Below, piece after piece: positions 43,901 through 52,410 of a DNA stretch of 64,000 nucleotides (positions are counted from its first letter, which is position 1; each line of letters begins with the position of its first letter). Where the stretch lies: assembly GCA_002495905.1 (NCBI GenBank), contig DAHJ01000022.1:1-64000 (forward strand), read 5' to 3'. This DNA is from Thaumarchaeota archaeon UBA223. Lineage in GTDB: Archaea; Thermoproteota; Nitrososphaeria; Nitrososphaerales; UBA57. The translations under genes were made by a program, and so were the position numbers. The notes under the pieces were generated by a model. The model saw only the letters and a program-made list of their open reading frames with translations. It did not search any database and was not told the DNA's origin.

Positions 43901-44271
43901 TGGTAATAAAAGTAATTAAAATAAAAGATTCGTTCATAGATAAAAGAGGAAAGATTACGAATATTTTAGAAAAACCTGTAACAAGTATTGTTATTATAAC
44001 ATCAAGAAAGGGGGCAATAAGGGCAAATCATTATCATAAAAGAGATTCACATTGGTCTTACATAATTAAAGGAAAAATGGAATATTATGAAGAAAGAAAA
44101 AGTGGAAAGATAGAAAAAGCTATTGTTAAAGAAGGGGAAATGGTTTACAGTGCACCAGGAGTTCCTCATGCAATGAAGTTTCTAGAGAGTTCAATATTTT
44201 TAGCAATGACAACTCAAAAGAGACTTAAAGGAAAATACGATAAAGATACAATACCACATGATATAATATGA
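43900..44271 (+). CDS. Cupin-fold sugar isomerase/epimerase-like protein
   Basis: 123 residues from ATG 43900 (TAATG overlap). Cupin motifs are RANHYHKRDSHWSYIIKGKMEYYE (about 46-69) and the second strand with GVPHAMKF (about 92-99); the HxH...H set can bind a metal. In glycan clusters such proteins act as dTDP-sugar 3,4-ketoisomerases or 3,5-epimerases (WxcM/FdtA/RmlC type). Which one cannot be told here. Confidence 0.8.
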   Translation: MVIKVIKIKDSFIDKRGKITNILEKPVTSIVIITSRKGAIRANHYHKRDSHWSYIIKGKMEYYEERKSGKIEKAIVKEGEMVYSAPGVPHAMKFLESSIFLAMTTQKRLKGKYDKDTIPHDII

Positions 44272-44993
44272 AAGCATTTGAAGACAAAGTAGTTATTATA
44301 ACAGGAGCATCTAGCGGAATAGGATATTCGTTATTAAATTATTTCATCAGAGAAGGAGCTATAGTTTATGCTGTTTCAAGAAATGAAAGAGAAATAAATG
44401 AAAAAGATAAACAACTGTGTAATTTTGAGTTATTAGATTTATCTGAAGAAGTGAATGTTGAGAAATATACAAAAAAAGTGTTGCAAAAAGAGAATCGCGT
44501 AGATATTTTAATTAATAACGCAGGAGTTGCACATAATTTAGCTTCGATAGAAGAAATGAATTGGGAGATGTTTAATTCAATTATAAAAGATAATTTAATG
44601 CCAACATTTAATATGATAAAATATATAATGCCAATCATGAAAAAAAATAATTCGGGGACGATAATTAATATATCGTCAAGAGCAGGACGAAGGGCAGTAC
44701 CTAAATTGTCAGCATATACGGCTGCAAAATTTGCTGTAAGAGGATTAACAGAATCTGTATCTAAAGAAGTAGAGGAAACAGGAATAAAATGTGTAACTAT
44801 TTCCCCTGCAGGAGTGAATACAGGCATGAGAGCAATGGTATTTGGAAAAGATGATGCTGAAAATCAACAAGACGCTTCCAGAATAACAGAAATAATATCA
44901 AAGGTTTTACTAGGAGAATTACAAGTTTCAAATGGATCAGATATTGTAATAATAAAGGATAAAGAACCAATAATAAGGGTGCCAGAAGTTTGA
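44268..44993 (+). CDS. Short-chain dehydrogenase/reductase
   Basis: 241-residue classical SDR: cofactor motif TGASSGIG (12-19), NNAGVAH near 81, catalytic Ser (INISSRAG) and YTAAK, with TISPAGVNTGM after. ATG overlaps the cupin stop by four bases. In this context it probably reduces a keto-sugar made by the preceding enzymes. Confidence 0.88.
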   Translation: MKAFEDKVVIITGASSGIGYSLLNYFIREGAIVYAVSRNEREINEKDKQLCNFELLDLSEEVNVEKYTKKVLQKENRVDILINNAGVAHNLASIEEMNWEMFNSIIKDNLMPTFNMIKYIMPIMKKNNSGTIINISSRAGRRAVPKLSAYTAAKFAVRGLTESVSKEVEETGIKCVTISPAGVNTGMRAMVFGKDDAENQQDASRITEIISKVLLGELQVSNGSDIVIIKDKEPIIRVPEV

Positions 44994-46201
44994 AGTGTAG
45001 ATCTTGTAATAAAGAAGATTTTTTAGATTTTATTTCACTAAATAAACAACCACCTGCAAATGCTTTTCTTAAAGAAAGTGACTTTAAGCAAGAAACAGCA
45101 TATCCTTTAGATGTAACATGTTGTAAAGATTGTTTACTTGTACAGTTAACTGATGAAAGTTACATACCAAGAGACAAATTATTCTTAGATTATGCCTATG
45201 CGTCATCGATTTCAGGAGGATTAAGAAATCATTTTAATCAATTAGCTAAGAAGATAAAATCTGAATTCAATACCAAATTAGTAGTAGATATTGGTTCCAA
45301 TGATGGAGTATTATTGAAACCATTGATTGAATCAGGATGTAGTGTAGTAGGTGTAGAACCTGCAAGAAATTTAGCAGAACAAGCTAATGATAACGGGCTG
45401 GATACAATTTGTTCATATTTTAATAAAGAGACCGTAAACAAAATAATATCTGATAAAGGAAAAGCTGATGTAATAGTAGCATCAAATGTTTTTGCACATT
45501 TAGAAGAATATCACATCATAATTGAAGATGTTAAATCATTATTATCTGATAATGGAACATACATTGTTGAAGTACAGTATTTTGCCGATATGATTGAGGA
45601 GATGACATTTGATAATATATATCACGAACATGTATTGTATTATACATTACATTCAATGAGAAATTTATTCAATAAACATAACATGAATGTATACAGAGTG
45701 GAAAGGATTGCAACACATGGAGGATCAATTCGGGCATATATATCAAAAAATAGAGATACGGAACAAAGTGTTATTGATTTGATTAATCAGGAAAAACAAA
45801 ACGGAATAGATAATTTTAGGACTATGGAAGATTTTAATGACAAGCTTCAAAGAAATATGAATGAGATAAGAGAATTATTTGAGAGATTAAACAAAGAAAA
45901 TAAAAAGATATTTGGATATGGGGCACCTGCTAAATCAAGTACTATGATTAATTCAATTGGTTTGAATAACAAAGATATTGATTTAATAATAGAAGATTCA
46001 CCGTTAAAACAAGGATTATTTACACCGGGAAGTCACATTCCAATAACTTCTCCCGACATATTAAAAACAGAAACACCAGATTACTTGATGATTTTTGCTT
46101 GGAATTATTCTGATGAAATAATAAAAAAAGTTGAAGATAAATATCAAAAATTAAATTACATAGTGCCAATGCCGGAATTAAAGGTTATTTTAAAGGAGTA
46201 A
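44990..46201 (+). CDS. Sugar C-methyltransferase
   Basis: 403 residues with the three-part TylC3/NovU layout. The N-terminal zinc-binding part (CRSCNKEDF at 3-11 and CCKDCLL near 44-50) is followed by a class I SAM domain with VVDIGSNDGVLL and VGVEPARN, then the conserved YHEHVLYYTLHSM and a C-terminal domain containing YGAPAKSSTMI. These enzymes methylate carbon 3 or 5 of nucleotide-linked keto-sugars, so the glycan probably has a branched sugar. TTG start overlaps the SDR stop (TTGA). Confidence 0.88.
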   Translation: MKCRSCNKEDFLDFISLNKQPPANAFLKESDFKQETAYPLDVTCCKDCLLVQLTDESYIPRDKLFLDYAYASSISGGLRNHFNQLAKKIKSEFNTKLVVDIGSNDGVLLKPLIESGCSVVGVEPARNLAEQANDNGLDTICSYFNKETVNKIISDKGKADVIVASNVFAHLEEYHIIIEDVKSLLSDNGTYIVEVQYFADMIEEMTFDNIYHEHVLYYTLHSMRNLFNKHNMNVYRVERIATHGGSIRAYISKNRDTEQSVIDLINQEKQNGIDNFRTMEDFNDKLQRNMNEIRELFERLNKENKKIFGYGAPAKSSTMINSIGLNNKDIDLIIEDSPLKQGLFTPGSHIPITSPDILKTETPDYLMIFAWNYSDEIIKKVEDKYQKLNYIVPMPELKVILKE

Positions 46202-46209
46202 TTTGTGAT

Positions 46210-46824
46210 ATGCCGTGGAATAGATATGTAAATCATCATTTATCAGAATGGATAGAAAAACTAGAATCATGTACAATTGTAGATGCTGGAATGGGATTTG
46301 GAAGGTTAGGATTTGCAATAAAATTAGACTATCCGCAAAAAGATTTGGAGATATTTGGCTATGATTGTTACCAACCAGCATTAGATTATGCAAAATCACT
46401 GGGAAATGCATATACAAAAATTGAGAATTTGGATATTGGAAAAGAGAGATTACCACATGGCGATAAAAGTGTCGATATAGCAATAGCAAGTGGAGTATTA
46501 GCTCATTTACATAAAGAAGAAGGTAGGCATTTAATGGATGAATTAGATAGAATATCAAATCACCACATAGTAACAGCTCCAACCACATTACATCATCATA
46601 AAAAGAGTTTGTGTAATGATCCAGATATAGAACCATTGGCTCATAAATCATTTTGGACTAAGAATGATTTTATGGAAAAGAAATATATGATGAGAGGATT
46701 TGGAGTAAAAGGTAGAGAAAATCAAACTATATTTGATACAATAATTTTTCCATACATATTCATTTTATCAGCTATAAATCCAAGATTTTGTTCATTAGCT
46801 GGAACAATAGTAGCGTGGAAATAA
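46210..46824 (+). CDS. Class I SAM-dependent methyltransferase
   Basis: 204 residues with motif I VDAGMGFGRLGFAI (about 24-37), an acidic IFGYDCYQPALDYA (motif II) and the DIAIASGVLAHLHKEEG segment (motif IV region). The HHHKKS stretch and hydrophobic C-terminal segment (about 177-202) hint at membrane association. It probably methylates a sugar or lipid of the local glycan; substrate unknown. Starts eight bases after the C-methyltransferase gene. Confidence 0.8.
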   Translation: MPWNRYVNHHLSEWIEKLESCTIVDAGMGFGRLGFAIKLDYPQKDLEIFGYDCYQPALDYAKSLGNAYTKIENLDIGKERLPHGDKSVDIAIASGVLAHLHKEEGRHLMDELDRISNHHIVTAPTTLHHHKKSLCNDPDIEPLAHKSFWTKNDFMEKKYMMRGFGVKGRENQTIFDTIIFPYIFILSAINPRFCSLAGTIVAWK

Positions 46825-46874
46825 AAATTACAAAAGTATACACTAAGTAAAAAAAAATAAAAAAAAAGAAATGG

Positions 46875-46890
46875 AGCGCGTAAACGCGCT
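46875..46890 (-). terminator. Hairpin terminator after the S-layer operon
   Basis: A GC-rich inverted repeat AGCGCGT / ACGCGCT with a two-base centre (or six-base stem with a four-base loop) lies nine bases after the stop of the membrane-anchored protein. On the minus strand it is followed by T-runs (TTTCTTTTTTTTATTTTTTTTT). This is the layout of an intrinsic terminator for the strong S-layer transcript. Confidence 0.7.
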
Positions 46891-46898
46891 ACATTTAT

Positions 46899-47981
46899 CT
46901 AGTTTTTGAGGACGTTTCCTCTAACGATTACGACTACTTGTAGTATTACTGCAATTGCTGCAAGAACTGCTGCAATTAGAGCTGTAGATGAAGCTTGTGC
47001 AGAACCTTCGGCTGCTGCATCTGCATTCTCAACTATGCCTCCAATAGCATCTTCGATGTCGTCTTCAGTTTCTTCGACTCCATCTTCAATTGCTGCTTGA
47101 CTGCCTGAGATTGCTGATGTTACATCGGCAACTGCTGCATCTAATGCACTACTAATCTGTCCAATGGTTACACCCTCAGGTGTTTCCTTGTCTGCAATTT
47201 CGTGGACTTCACCGTCGATGTGCTCTAGCTCATCGGCGACGTCGCCAACATCACTTGCAAGATTAGCAATTGCGCTGAGTATAGGTGCATTACTTTCTGC
47301 TTCAGGGATGTCTATTTGGACACCTGATGAAACTTGGAATGAACCCAAGGCCCATACGCCTCCAGCTTGAACGGCAACTCCGTAAGAGCCGACATTACCT
47401 GCTGTAATTGTACATTGTTGCAAACCATTGATGGTGGTACTTGAGCATGTGTTTGTAATTGTTTCTGAACCGCCAGGTCCTGAGACTTTGGCGACAGTAA
47501 TTGCTGAGTCTTGTGCTACTCCACCGGTTGTGGTCAATACGAAGATTGTTACTGTATCTCCAGGATTATATGTTCCATCGGCTGATACAGCGACTGAGAC
47601 TCCTCCGCTCTCACTAGCTGCAGGTGCGGCTGCAGATTCTTCTGTAAATGTTACAGTCAAGTCTGCTGTTCCTTCATCTGCGGTTGCAGTTACAGTATAA
47701 CTTCCAAATGGGAATGTACTGGTGGCTTTGCTTGGGAATCTCAATAATGTTACTGAGTAATCACCGTTTGAGTCAGCAGCAGTTTGACCTACTGCAACTT
47801 GTGCACCATTAGGGTTTGAAACCTTGAATGTAATATCCGCATTTGGTCCAGCTGTACCACTAACGGTTAACTGATCTCCAGGAGTGTATTCCTCGTCACC
47901 AGTTAAAGTGAGTGCTAAAGCAAATGGAATTGCTGCAACGAGCATCAACGCTGACAATACTACTGCTAGTCCTACGTTCAT
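46899..47981 (-). CDS. Secreted Ig-like protein with C-terminal anchor, candidate S-layer partner
   Basis: 360 residues from ATG 47981; TTG 48017 adds 12 residues and cannot be excluded. A signal peptide (MNVGLAVVLSALMLVAAIPFALA) precedes two Ig-like beta domains (YTPGDQLTVSG near residue 30 and TYNPGDTVTIFV near 135), a helical region with heptad-like LASDVGDVADELEHIDGEVHEIAD (about 240-265) and an acidic stretch, then one C-terminal span (about 330-352) ending in RGNVLKN. The layout of domains, coiled coil and membrane anchor resembles an SlaB-type S-layer stalk. It follows the S-layer gene by 52 bases. GC content and codon use are higher than in the neighbours, as expected for abundant proteins. 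Confidence 0.8.
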   Translation of the reverse strand: MNVGLAVVLSALMLVAAIPFALALTLTGDEEYTPGDQLTVSGTAGPNADITFKVSNPNGAQVAVGQTAADSNGDYSVTLLRFPSKATSTFPFGSYTVTATADEGTADLTVTFTEESAAAPAASESGGVSVAVSADGTYNPGDTVTIFVLTTTGGVAQDSAITVAKVSGPGGSETITNTCSSTTINGLQQCTITAGNVGSYGVAVQAGGVWALGSFQVSSGVQIDIPEAESNAPILSAIANLASDVGDVADELEHIDGEVHEIADKETPEGVTIGQISSALDAAVADVTSAISGSQAAIEDGVEETEDDIEDAIGGIVENADAAAEGSAQASSTALIAAVLAAIAVILQVVVIVRGNVLKN

Positions 47982-48000
47982 TTTTCCAGACTGGAAAAAT
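47980..48000 (-). promoter_or_regulatory. Inverted repeat over the start codon of the S-layer partner gene
   Basis: A perfect 10-base inverted repeat with a one-base centre, arms ATTTTTCCAG and CTGGAAAAAT. As RNA it forms a 9-bp stem (ATTTTTCCA/TGGAAAAAT) with a three-base loop; the A and T of the ATG are the last bases of the stem. It could lower translation or processing of the second cistron relative to the S-layer protein, or be a DNA-binding palindrome. No T-run follows, so it is not a plain terminator. Confidence 0.55.
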
Positions 48001-48033
48001 AAGAGGGGGGAGGTCAACTTATGTTGTCCTCTC

Positions 48034-51000
48034 CTATGCGATTGTGAAGGTTACGCTCTTCACTGGTGATAGAGCTTCTGCTTCACTTATGCTTGTCCAT
48101 ACGTAGACTTCTGCTGTGTATGTTCCTGCAGAGTCAGGTAGCCAGGATAGACCTGGTGTCTGAGATTCATCTACTGCGAGTTCGATGTCTCTTACCCATC
48201 CGAGGTTGACAACTTCACCAGCTGAATTCTTGATTTGTACCAAGAATGTTACTGTGTGAGCAACGTCATCATCGTTTGTGACACTAGCCTGTACGATTAC
48301 GATGTCTCCAACACTTGGAGCAGCGAATGCGTCACCTGCTGTATCGACGATCTCAGGAGTACCTGCTGGAACTTGTTCAGTCTTCGATAGTGCTTGACCA
48401 ATCTTCGTTGTTACTTCAATGGTACACTTCTTGTTAGTGTCACAAAGTGTATCTGTGTACTTGATGGTGACAACATCACCAACAGTTGCGGATACTTGTG
48501 AACTTGAAGGTACACCCTTTGAGGTAGCAATGAATTCAATCTTGCCTGTGAAGGTTGAACTATCAGCTGCAGATTCTTGTAGTGTTATACTAGTTCCGAT
48601 TTCCCAACTATCTGTAATTACTTTAACAGTAATTGATTGTTTGGAATCTGGACTTGTATTAGCGTCAAGATCTACGACAGTAATTTCTGCGAAGTCACCG
48701 ACTAGATAGTTTGCCTTGTCAGTTGTTATTGCACCAGATTCTGTCTTGACATTCAATGATGCTTTAACGACTTGTAAGGTTCCACTTACATCAGCTGTAT
48801 CTGAATAATAGAAGTATATTGTATCAGATGCATTGACATGAAGTGTTCCATCTTCGTTAGTTGGTGTTCCAGTTGATCTGGCCATTGTGATACCGAACCA
48901 GTATGTACCTGTAGAGGTTGTTCCATTGGAGGCGTATGGTTTTTCAATATCGCCTGTACCGTTGGAGGTCACCTGTGTCAATTGTACACTGCTAGCTGCA
49001 GTTGTCATTAAGTCAGGATCAACAAGTTTCACATAGATCTTACCATCAGGACCAACATCTGTACTTGGTGTAACAGTTAGTTCAGCTGTTGTACTTTGTA
49101 CAGTGATTGCTGCTGTAGCAGATGCACGTGCTAATCCTGAGCCTGAATAGAAGCTGTTGGATGTAGCATTGTCTCTGACACGTAGTCTGATGTATTGGTT
49201 AGCCGCCAATGTTGTACCAAATGGTGACTTTCCTGGTTCTAATGTGATTGTCTTTGTGAACTCGCCTGTATTAACGCCAGTTTCTGTAAGTGCAATTGTA
49301 GAATTGTACTTAGCAGTATCTGTTTCTGCCGGTGCAGTTTGCTTTGCTGTACCAATCAATAGTATGTATAGCTTGTCTGCAACTTCTACATCTCTGTTGA
49401 AGTCAGGTTCAGTAGCTGTTACAGTGAATGTATCACCTAATTTACCTGTACTGATAGAGGATGAGATTGTTGCATCATGTCCTTTAATATCAAGACATTT
49501 TGCTACACCTTTTACCGCAGTGTTAGTAGTTGTTGAACTATCAACATTACGGGCTATTGTGATATTAGTACTTGAAGCACCATCTGCCCATTCGAAACAA
49601 ATCTGTCCGCCAACCATATCTTGCATCTTATCGAGAGATTCTTGTTCTCGTGTAGGTGAAGAATAGTTAAGAACTGTTGGGATATCACTGTTTGAATCAC
49701 CCCAGTTAATACCGAACTTCAATGTGAATACACCAGTATTTACACCAGTTTCGGTGGCTGTAACATTATACCATGACAAGTGACCAAGGGCTCCTTGTAC
49801 AGGGTTAATTGCGTTACCTCCAGATGTGGTTCCGACTTGACCGCCAGTTGCGTTCTTGATAATCATACGTAATGTTGCATTATCACGAGCGTTGACGTTA
49901 GTGTTCTTATCAGCGTCAGTTAGAGTTACTGTTGCGTTAACACGGGACACGTTAGTTCCAGATGTAGCATGGGATGGTGAAATTGGGAAGTCAGTACGAT
50001 CAAAGCTTAATGCTCCTACTGTTCCGCCAATTGTAACTGTTACATTAGCAGTTGTACCATCAAATCTGTCTTTGACAGTGAATACCAAACTATCTCCGGC
50101 TGCAAGTCCTAGTGGTCCTGATCCGCCTCTTAAGTCTAATGCAGTTCGTAATGAACTAATTGAGACTGAGGTTGTCCAGACACCAGTGTTTACACCAGTT
50201 TCTAATACTAAGGCTGAGTGGTTTCGTATATCATGATAACCGTTTGTTCCGTTGATAGATGTAATTGTGAAGTTAGCTAACCTCTTTGCATTACATGTAC
50301 TTCCAACGAAAATACCAGAACATGTTCTGTCACCTGCGGTAGTACCTTCACGAGATGAATAGTGTTTCTGTCTCGTAGAGTTGAATAATATCTGCTCTTT
50401 TGATGCAGAATTATCGTTACCATCAGGATCAGTGTATGTTAACTTGATACTTGAAGCGGTTTCGTCATACGATGCTTTGTCAGTGGCTACTGTTGCTGCG
50501 GTTGTAGTAAAGTCAACTGTTGCTGCTGCAGTGGTTCCTCCATACTTGTCTTGATATGTAATATCAAATACAGAGTTCTTTGCATTAGCTGGACTGACTG
50601 TACATGTCAACCTGTTGGCAGTAGTACTATATGAACAACCAGATGTGTAAGCACCAATTGTATTACGAATTGTGAACTTGAAGACACTTGTGTTTGTACC
50701 GGTTTCAGTTGCTGTGACAGTAACTGGTGAACTGTTATTGAGTTCGACGAATACTTTGTTTATTGTATCTTTCTTTTCTGGATCGTGGTTCATGTCAGCA
50801 TCAGTAATTTCTACTGTAACATCAGAAGATGATGTAACAGCTGTTGCTGATGTTGTCATAGTACCAACAGTTTCTTGAATAGTAAGAGTCAATGACGTTG
50901 CATTGTAACATGAAGATCGAGGACCGTCAACTCCACATTGTGTTGAATTATAACCGAATCGGATATTCTGAATCGGTGTAAATGCCAACTTGAATGTGTC

Positions 51001-52221
51001 GCCATTCTTCCAACCTGAACTTCCTGTATTATCGGAAGTGTAGTTCCAGGTAGGACGTGAGTCCCAATCACCTTGTGCTTTACCTGCAGTTCTCAAAGTC
51101 TTGTTTGTGTTAACGTTAGTATCGCCTGCATTTGTGTTATTGAAGTAGAATCTTTCCATTTCAAGACATGGTGAGGTAGCTACAGTGTTTGCACACTTGA
51201 ATATACCAGTGTTTACACCAGTTTCAGTAAAGTTCAATCTGAACTCTGCTGCACCAGTTCCACCAGTGATTCTGTTACCTGAGCCATAATAGCTCATTGT
51301 CTTGTTGACGATATTCTGTAATGTAGCGTTTGACGATGTTACGATCGTTGCTTGGAATCCGTTAGTGTTATTTGTAACTAAGAAACTTTCTTTTTCTGTT
51401 GGATCTTGATTAAGATCGTTATGGTTTAGGTACAATCTTAGTGATGCACCAGGGGTTACCGTTGTCTGTTTAGACTCGGTATTATATAATGTGGCTTTTG
51501 TCTCTTTGTAGAGCAATGTCTGTGAAACATCTTTCGCTGCACCAGTTGAATCAGATGCATCTTTGTACGTGATTGTCATTGTATGACCTCGGGTCATGTT
51601 CATACCATGGATCATTGGTGATGAAGCTATACTGTGTGTTGCAGATAACTTGGATTGTGATCCACCACGGTATGTGTGGTTTGAGTATGTACGTGTCGAT
51701 GGAACACCATTTGCTAAGTGGCCTGTGTTGATGTAGTTCTTTGCACATGAGCCGACTGCGAGTCCGTTAGAACCCTGTCCTGCTGGTGCGTGACCTGCAT
51801 GAAATACTGCGTGAGAAGCATTGTGTGCTTTATCACTTGCAGTTACGTTCAATTGGGTACTACATCCATAGACTACATAAAGTGCATCAGTTGCATAAGC
51901 AACCCATGAACCTCCCGTATTCTGTGTGACGTTGAGTGTGTATGTATTTGTTGCATTAGTCCATTGAAGGACGACGCTTGGATTGTATGTGTCTTTCATT
52001 TCTTGAACACCGATATCACTATCAGTGATTGTCATAGAAACGGTTTGGTTTCCAAAGATTTGCGAAGATGATAGTGTAAGAGTTCCAGTTGCTGCAGCTT
52101 GTGCTGATGGAGCTATTGGTAAGCCCATCATCATAAGCATACTAGCAGCTAGTAACAAGGTTGCAGTTGCAGCCTTGAATTGCTTAGAGAATAGCCAATT
52201 TGTATTTAGACTATAGTTCAT
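48034..52221 (-). CDS. S-layer protein
   Basis: 1,395-residue surface-layer protein, the main cell-wall component in Nitrosopumilales. A signal peptide (about 14-42: KQFKAATATLLLAASMLMMMG...AQA) is followed by repeated beta-sandwich modules. The marker motif TETGVNTGxF recurs at about residues 330, 507, 672, 825 and 982, with weaker forms near 1105 and 1220. The sequence is rich in Thr, Asn and Ser with many N-glycosylation sequons (NxS/T), and Asp-rich loops such as DADxNxD may bind cations. There is no C-terminal membrane span, so a partner must hold it. Strong TATA box and Shine-Dalgarno sites lie upstream. Confidence 0.93.
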   Translation of the reverse strand: MNYSLNTNWLFSKQFKAATATLLLAASMLMMMGLPIAPSAQAAATGTLTLSSSQIFGNQTVSMTITDSDIGVQEMKDTYNPSVVLQWTNATNTYTLNVTQNTGGSWVAYATDALYVVYGCSTQLNVTASDKAHNASHAVFHAGHAPAGQGSNGLAVGSCAKNYINTGHLANGVPSTRTYSNHTYRGGSQSKLSATHSIASSPMIHGMNMTRGHTMTITYKDASDSTGAAKDVSQTLLYKETKATLYNTESKQTTVTPGASLRLYLNHNDLNQDPTEKESFLVTNNTNGFQATIVTSSNATLQNIVNKTMSYYGSGNRITGGTGAAEFRLNFTETGVNTGIFKCANTVATSPCLEMERFYFNNTNAGDTNVNTNKTLRTAGKAQGDWDSRPTWNYTSDNTGSSGWKNGDTFKLAFTPIQNIRFGYNSTQCGVDGPRSSCYNATSLTLTIQETVGTMTTSATAVTSSSDVTVEITDADMNHDPEKKDTINKVFVELNNSSPVTVTATETGTNTSVFKFTIRNTIGAYTSGCSYSTTANRLTCTVSPANAKNSVFDITYQDKYGGTTAAATVDFTTTAATVATDKASYDETASSIKLTYTDPDGNDNSASKEQILFNSTRQKHYSSREGTTAGDRTCSGIFVGSTCNAKRLANFTITSINGTNGYHDIRNHSALVLETGVNTGVWTTSVSISSLRTALDLRGGSGPLGLAAGDSLVFTVKDRFDGTTANVTVTIGGTVGALSFDRTDFPISPSHATSGTNVSRVNATVTLTDADKNTNVNARDNATLRMIIKNATGGQVGTTSGGNAINPVQGALGHLSWYNVTATETGVNTGVFTLKFGINWGDSNSDIPTVLNYSSPTREQESLDKMQDMVGGQICFEWADGASSTNITIARNVDSSTTTNTAVKGVAKCLDIKGHDATISSSISTGKLGDTFTVTATEPDFNRDVEVADKLYILLIGTAKQTAPAETDTAKYNSTIALTETGVNTGEFTKTITLEPGKSPFGTTLAANQYIRLRVRDNATSNSFYSGSGLARASATAAITVQSTTAELTVTPSTDVGPDGKIYVKLVDPDLMTTAASSVQLTQVTSNGTGDIEKPYASNGTTSTGTYWFGITMARSTGTPTNEDGTLHVNASDTIYFYYSDTADVSGTLQVVKASLNVKTESGAITTDKANYLVGDFAEITVVDLDANTSPDSKQSITVKVITDSWEIGTSITLQESAADSSTFTGKIEFIATSKGVPSSSQVSATVGDVVTIKYTDTLCDTNKKCTIEVTTKIGQALSKTEQVPAGTPEIVDTAGDAFAAPSVGDIVIVQASVTNDDDVAHTVTFLVQIKNSAGEVVNLGWVRDIELAVDESQTPGLSWLPDSAGTYTAEVYVWTSISEAEALSPVKSVTFTIA
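48540..51250 (-). repeat. Tandem Ig-like module repeats in the S-layer gene
   Basis: The coding sequence repeats the strand motif (T/L)xETGVNTGxF and preceding DxDxNxDxxxxD loops about every 115-180 residues. DNA positions of the motif are near 51230, 50700, 50200, 49740 and 49270, with weaker copies near 48900 and 48560. The copies differ in sequence, so this is an old module duplication and not a recent tandem array. Confidence 0.7.
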
Positions 52222-52230
52222 ACTATTATA

Positions 52231-52265
52231 CTCCTTAAACGGATTTTGATAATTTTAATATATAA
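52231..52265 (-). promoter_or_regulatory. Promoter and ribosome-binding site of the S-layer gene
   Basis: On the minus strand the TATA box TTATATATTA (52256-52265) lies about 40 bases before the S-layer ATG, and the strong Shine-Dalgarno AAGGAG (52231-52236) about nine bases before it. The combination suits a highly expressed gene. Confidence 0.6.
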
Positions 52266-52266
52266 G

Positions 52267-52375
52267 CATTGTGGATAAATTGTCTATCGCGGGAAAAAAT
52301 AAAGAGTAATTTAGGTTAACGGTCAATAATACACTGCTTTTGTAAAAATAATAAAAAAACATTATGGATAAAATG
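52267..52375. repeat. Direct repeat pair upstream of the S-layer promoter
   Basis: Two 16-base copies, CATTGTGGATAAATTG at 52267-52282 and CATTATGGATAAAATG at 52360-52375, differ at two positions and are 93 bases apart. The first copy touches the TATA box. They might be binding sites for a regulator of S-layer expression. The remaining bases up to 52410 show no other pattern. Confidence 0.4.
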
Positions 52376-52410
52376 AATCAGAGAAGTATCCGGTAATTAT
52401 GTATGAAAAT

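Noticed and set aside
49157..49666. 169-codon open frame opposite the S-layer gene
   Set aside because: It mirrors the composition of the S-layer coding strand, has no ribosome site or family pattern, and is one of several such antisense frames.
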